Source of the DNA: an uncultured Bacteroides sp. | GTDB taxonomy: Bacteria > Bacteroidota > Bacteroidia > Bacteroidales > Bacteroidaceae | Direction of reading: 5' to 3' | DNA length: 64,000 nt | Assembly: GCF_963677715.1 (NCBI RefSeq) | Contig: NZ_OY782495.1 | Coordinates: 2,160,001-2,224,000 of the forward strand | Position numbers and translations under genes: made by a program | Notes under the pieces: model-generated | Database searches by the model: none | Told to the model about the DNA's origin: nothing | Seen by the model: only the letters and a program-made list of their open reading frames with translations | Part shown: positions 61,285 to 64,000 of the stretch, one piece after another | How the letters are laid out: every line of letters begins with the position of its first letter | How positions within the stretch are numbered: the first letter of the stretch is position 1

Positions 61285-62781
61285 TTACTTTGTATAATCG
61301 GCCCAGTTTACATTCTTCATATCGCCGGTGCGATTGAGTGCTGCATGCATGCCTAGTGCTGCTTGTATGCAGTGTGGCGTTTGTCCTTTGCCGGACAGCT
61401 TGGTGTAATCCCACAACAATTGTTTGTAGTCGGGGTGAGCGCAATTCTCAATAATGGCATGTGCTCTTTCTGAGGGGCTCTTTCCACGAAGATCGGCAAC
61501 GCCTTGTTCGGTGATGAGGATATTTACCGAGTGCTCGCTATGATCCAGGTGAGATACCATCGGAACGATGGAGCTGATCTTACCTTCTTTGGCTACCGAC
61601 GGGCAGGTAAAGATGGATATGTATGCATTGCGTGTAAAGTCTCCCGAACCACCGATACCATTCATCATTTTTGTTCCGCCGATGTGTGTGGAGTTGATAT
61701 TTCCGTAAATGTCGGCCTCGATAGCGGTATTGATAGAGATAATACCCAGACGGCGAACAACTTCCGGACTGTTTGATATTTCAGACGGACGAAGAACGAA
61801 CTTGTCGCGAAAGAAATCCATATTGTCATATATTCCTTTGAGGCAGTCGTTGGTTACGGTTAGCGAACAGGTACTGCCAAACTTGATGCGACCTTCTTTC
61901 ATCAGTCCGATAACCGAATCCTGAATAACCTCCGTGTACATTTCGAAGGCCGGAATGGTTTTATCTCTTCCCAAAGCACCCAATACGGCATTGGCGATGT
62001 TGCCCACACCCGATTGAAGTGGAAGGAAGGTAGAAGGAATGATGCCACGCTTCATATCTGCAGCAAGGAAATCGGCTACGTTCTGCCCAATCTTGTCGGT
62101 CAACGGATCGGCAGCGGCAAATGAACGGGCTTCATCGGGTTTGTTTACTTCGACTACGCCGACAATTTTCTTTGGATCAACCTGAATATAAGGCAGTCCG
62201 ATTCTGTCACTCGGTTTGTAGATCGGAATTTCGCGACGGTAAGGCGGGTCAAGCGGTTCGTATACATCGTGCATTCCCATCATGTTCTTGCTGTGCGCAC
62301 TGTTTAGCTCAACAATGATTTTGTCTGCCAGGTGGCAAACGGTAGGTGCAATACCTCCGGCAGCGGTCAGGTAAATCTTTCCGTCGGCGGTTACTTCGCA
62401 AGCTTCGATAATGGCTAGGTTTACTTTGCCCATAAATCCGTATCTAACCTCTTGCGCCATTTGTGAGAGGTGGATGTCGTTGTAGGCAATCTCTCCGTTG
62501 TTTACTGCGGTACGAAAGTCCTTATTTGTAGTGTACGGTGCACGGTAGCGAATAGCTTTGGCGCGAGCCAGGATACCGTCGCACGAATCTCCGGTCGAAG
62601 CTCCGGTAAAGATACCAACCTGAAAAGGATTGCCTTTGGCGTGTTCTTGTTCTGCTATTTTTGCTAGTTCAGCCGTAACGGCTTTGGCTGTTCCTGCGGG
62701 AGTAAAGCCGCTCAGCCCGATATTGTAGCCATGCTTAACAAGGCTTGCAGCTTCTGCTGCAGTAATAAAATTGAATGACAT
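61285..62781 (-). CDS. Succinyl-CoA:acetate CoA-transferase (acetyl-CoA hydrolase/transferase family)
   Basis: A class I CoA-transferase (498 aa). It should exchange CoA between acetyl-CoA and succinate (or propionate), tying into the SucCD reaction earlier in the window. The N-terminal GLSGFTPAGTAKAV, the catalytic Glu in EMYTEVIQDS and the oxyanion/CoA-binding GIGGSGDFTRNAYIS are conserved. AarC-type and Cat1-type enzymes share these motifs, so the exact acceptor is uncertain. It follows a small membrane-protein gene by 36 bp on the same strand. Confidence 0.9.
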   Translation of the reverse strand: MSFNFITAAEAASLVKHGYNIGLSGFTPAGTAKAVTAELAKIAEQEHAKGNPFQVGIFTGASTGDSCDGILARAKAIRYRAPYTTNKDFRTAVNNGEIAYNDIHLSQMAQEVRYGFMGKVNLAIIEACEVTADGKIYLTAAGGIAPTVCHLADKIIVELNSAHSKNMMGMHDVYEPLDPPYRREIPIYKPSDRIGLPYIQVDPKKIVGVVEVNKPDEARSFAAADPLTDKIGQNVADFLAADMKRGIIPSTFLPLQSGVGNIANAVLGALGRDKTIPAFEMYTEVIQDSVIGLMKEGRIKFGSTCSLTVTNDCLKGIYDNMDFFRDKFVLRPSEISNSPEVVRRLGIISINTAIEADIYGNINSTHIGGTKMMNGIGGSGDFTRNAYISIFTCPSVAKEGKISSIVPMVSHLDHSEHSVNILITEQGVADLRGKSPSERAHAIIENCAHPDYKQLLWDYTKLSGKGQTPHCIQAALGMHAALNRTGDMKNVNWADYTK

Positions 62782-62817
62782 AGATAATAGTATATTTTCT
62801 TAAGTTTGAATTAGTAA

Positions 62818-63237
62818 TTAATACTTCCTCTGGAGTATTTCCGACCAAATAATGGCGCGGCGGGCATCTTCTGCCGAATGAATGCCGAAATCTTGTTCGT
62901 TGTTGTTGGTTTGCGGAGGTGAATCCTGTTTTTGGTTGTTTTTTTTGGTAGGCGGAAGAGGAGCATTCTTTTTGCTAAGCTCTTTTTTCCTTTGTTGAAC
63001 GGTTGTAGCAGCAGGAGCAATTACTTCGTGTGCAACAGGAGGCATTGCGCTTTTCTGCTCGGTGGGGAACCACTGTTCCCACCCTCCGGGGAGAGAAGGG
63101 CTTTCGTCATCTTCTCCTTTGGGAGACGGCGTACGAGGAGTTGCGTCAGCTTTTTCGGGTTTGTTTTTGCTGATTTGCCTGATTATTGCGACACCGATAA
63201 TGCCTACGATTAGTAGAAATTGCAGGAGATCTTTCAT
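62818..63237 (-). CDS. Small single-pass membrane protein, hypothetical
   Basis: A 139-residue protein with one N-terminal transmembrane helix (LLQFLLIVGIIGVAIIRQIS), a low-complexity Pro/Lys/Ser-rich central part, and a short C-terminal motif AEDARRAIIWSEILQRKY. The C-terminal motif is reminiscent of short Bacteroides proteins of unknown function. It precedes the CoA-transferase by 36 bp on the minus strand and shares its promoter. Confidence 0.65.
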   Translation of the reverse strand: MKDLLQFLLIVGIIGVAIIRQISKNKPEKADATPRTPSPKGEDDESPSLPGGWEQWFPTEQKSAMPPVAHEVIAPAATTVQQRKKELSKKNAPLPPTKKNNQKQDSPPQTNNNEQDFGIHSAEDARRAIIWSEILQRKY

Positions 63238-63257
63238 CTTGTTTTATAATTACGGGC

Positions 63258-63289
63258 CAAAGGTAGGCATTTAATCTGATTGTAGCCAA
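63258..63289 (-). promoter_or_regulatory. Promoter for the small membrane protein and CoA-transferase
   Basis: On the minus strand TTG (plus 63287-63289), 21 bp, then TACCTTTG (plus 63258-63265). It is a good Bacteroides promoter about 20 bp before the ATG at 63237. Confidence 0.65.
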
Positions 63290-63300
63290 TCTTTTAACAT

Positions 63301-63338
63301 GAAAAAAGGGCAGCTTCACAGCTCCCCTTAGTTTTTTT
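63301..63338. terminator. Bidirectional terminator
   Basis: AGGG-C-AGCT (63307-63315) and AGCT-C-CCCT (63320-63328) form a stem with a 4-nt loop. A-tracts precede it and a T7 tract follows, so it can work on both strands. It separates the 62.8 kb gene promoter from whatever lies to the right. Confidence 0.6.
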
Positions 63339-63354
63339 AACCTAAACCTTAACT

Positions 63355-63441
63355 ATGAAAAAATCTAATGTTTCTTTCATCTCACAAATATGTGAATTTG
63401 AACTAAATAATGCAAGCAAAATATTAAAAAGAAACATTTAG
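63355..63441 (+). CDS. Possible 28-codon reading frame (very short peptide)
   Basis: ATG at 63355 to TAG at 63439-63441, with peptide beginning MKKSNVSFISQICEF. It follows the terminator and the segment TAACCTAAACCTTAACT. No ribosome-binding site or family was recognised, so it may not be translated. Confidence 0.2.
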   Translation: MKKSNVSFISQICEFELNNASKILKRNI

Positions 63442-63563
63442 GTTAACATTAATTATAATCTGTAATATCAGACACCGCTCTTTGTTTTTTTATTTCCGGG
63501 CTTTTTGCGGCTAATCGGCAGAAAGGGACATGCGGAGTGCATGGGTAGGGACGGAGAGTGAGA

Positions 63564-63661
63564 GAGACGGTTGTATTTTCCCCAAGAGACGGTTGCATCC
63601 GGTGCAAGTGCAACCGTCTCTTGGGGCAAGTGCAACCGTCTCCGAGTTTTGGTGCAACCGC
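63564..63661. repeat. 22-bp-period head-to-head repeat, locus B
   Basis: CGGTTGTA at 63568-63575 and CGGTTGCA at 63590-63597 face TGCAACCG at 63609-63616, 63631-63638 and 63653-63660, again at exactly 22-bp steps. The inner arms make a perfect 18-bp inverted repeat (63580-63597 with 63609-63626, beginning CCCCAAGAGACGG) with an 11-nt loop. It is the same unit as in locus A. Confidence 0.75.
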
Positions 63662-63770
63662 TATTTTCTTCGGTTACGATTCTTTTGAAAATGCAATGCG
63701 CCTGTTGTCGCCGGTGATATTTTTCTTTCTATACGACGAAGTCGTTTCTTCTTTCTTTTTCTTCTATCTC

Positions 63771-63840
63771 TACTTTACTCTTCTCTACTTTACTCTTCTC
63801 TACTTTACTCTTCTTTACTCTTCTCTTCTCTTCTCTACTA
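63771..63840 (+). repeat. Pyrimidine-only tandem repeat
   Basis: The 15-bp unit CTACTTTACTCTTCT is repeated three times (63771-63785, 63786-63800, 63801-63815), then degenerates into CTTCT runs to 63840. It is a short tandem repeat in an otherwise empty region. Confidence 0.75.
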
Positions 63841-64000
63841 TATGGGTGCTAGGTTTTCTAGGTTTTTAAGCCCTGCCACAAGGCGTTTCAAGGGTACTGC
63901 CATTTGTCTTATTTTGTTTTTTTTGGTCTCTTCTTGTTACTTCTATTTTATGTTATTGGATATATTTAGGCTTTAGCTTCTGATATATTGAATGCGAAGC
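63841..64000. other. Gene-free end of the window
   Basis: No reading frame or RNA could be recognised; the sequence is T-rich, and any gene starting here would continue outside the window. Confidence 0.4.

Noticed and set aside
63564-63661. Short repeats resembling a CRISPR array
   Set aside because: Units invert in the middle, the conserved word is only about 8-12 bp, spacers are about 10-14 bp, and no cas genes lie in the window.
63558-63869. 103-codon plus-strand reading frame ending in a Leu/Tyr/Phe-rich repeat
   Set aside because: It is made of the 22-bp repeat array and the pyrimidine tandem repeat read through, with no start context or domain.

Overview
The window looks like chromosomal DNA of a Bacteroides-type gut or anaerobic Bacteroidota. 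Evidence: repeated -7 promoter elements of the form TAnnTTTG, a SusC/SusD polysaccharide-utilisation locus, Bacteroidales-type families (DUF3836, DUF3244, DUF4294, S46 dipeptidyl-peptidase), few Shine-Dalgarno sites and moderate G+C. No tRNA, rRNA, insertion sequence, prophage or CRISPR array was recognised. Almost all genes are intact housekeeping genes.

Layout. 1-2.2 kb: tail of a tyrosine-phosphatase-like gene, then a DEAD-box RNA helicase. 2.3-10.6 kb (minus strand): sucD-sucC, then a run ruvB - flippase - DUF389 membrane protein - DPP7-type peptidase. 10.9-16.0 kb: AlkD-like repair protein, a fused SpmA/SpmB-type membrane protein with ybeY, and a minus-strand set of two small exported proteins next to a TPR/transmembrane/HTH sensor-like protein. 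16.1-16.7 kb: a gene-free stretch with a very strong 116-nt hairpin. 16.7-22.9 kb: mnmG, apt, uvrC, dtd, a MazG-like protein and deoC, with a perfect parS site between mnmG and apt. 23-27.6 kb: a polyprenyl synthetase, polA and a DUF3836 protein. 27.6-28.3 kb: a repeat-rich gap with a second parS-like site. 28.4-39.3 kb: ychF, ketopantoate-reductase-like, acetyltransferase, lgt, mutS, leuS, yitT-like and rdgB. 39.6-41.1 kb: nadA and a 485-bp AT-rich gap full of inverted repeats. 41.1-47.8 kb: SpoU methyltransferase, DUF4294, HhH/beta-barrel protein, radical SAM, SulP transporter, rubrerythrin. 48.3-57.5 kb: a small PUL (SusC, SusD, surface glycan-binding protein, lipoprotein, GH5 glucanase). 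57.7-63.2 kb: nadB, a PH-domain membrane protein, PBP4-type dacB, succinyl-CoA:acetate CoA-transferase and a small membrane protein. 63.2-64 kb: gene-poor, with repeats.

The most informative signal is chromosome-scale. The plus strand is C-rich before about 39-41 kb and G-rich after it, whichever strand the genes are on. That is the polarity expected where a replication origin lies. Together with the AT-rich, palindrome-rich gap at 40628-41112, two parS-type ParB sites and mnmG/gidA nearby, this suggests that the window spans oriC. A second unexplained signal is a 22-bp-period repeat arranged head-to-head, found at 28.06-28.14 kb and again at 63.56-63.66 kb. No convincing new defence or biosynthetic system was seen; the best candidates for undescribed biology are these repeats, the structured element upstream of mnmG, and the TPR/HTH plus small-exported-protein cluster.
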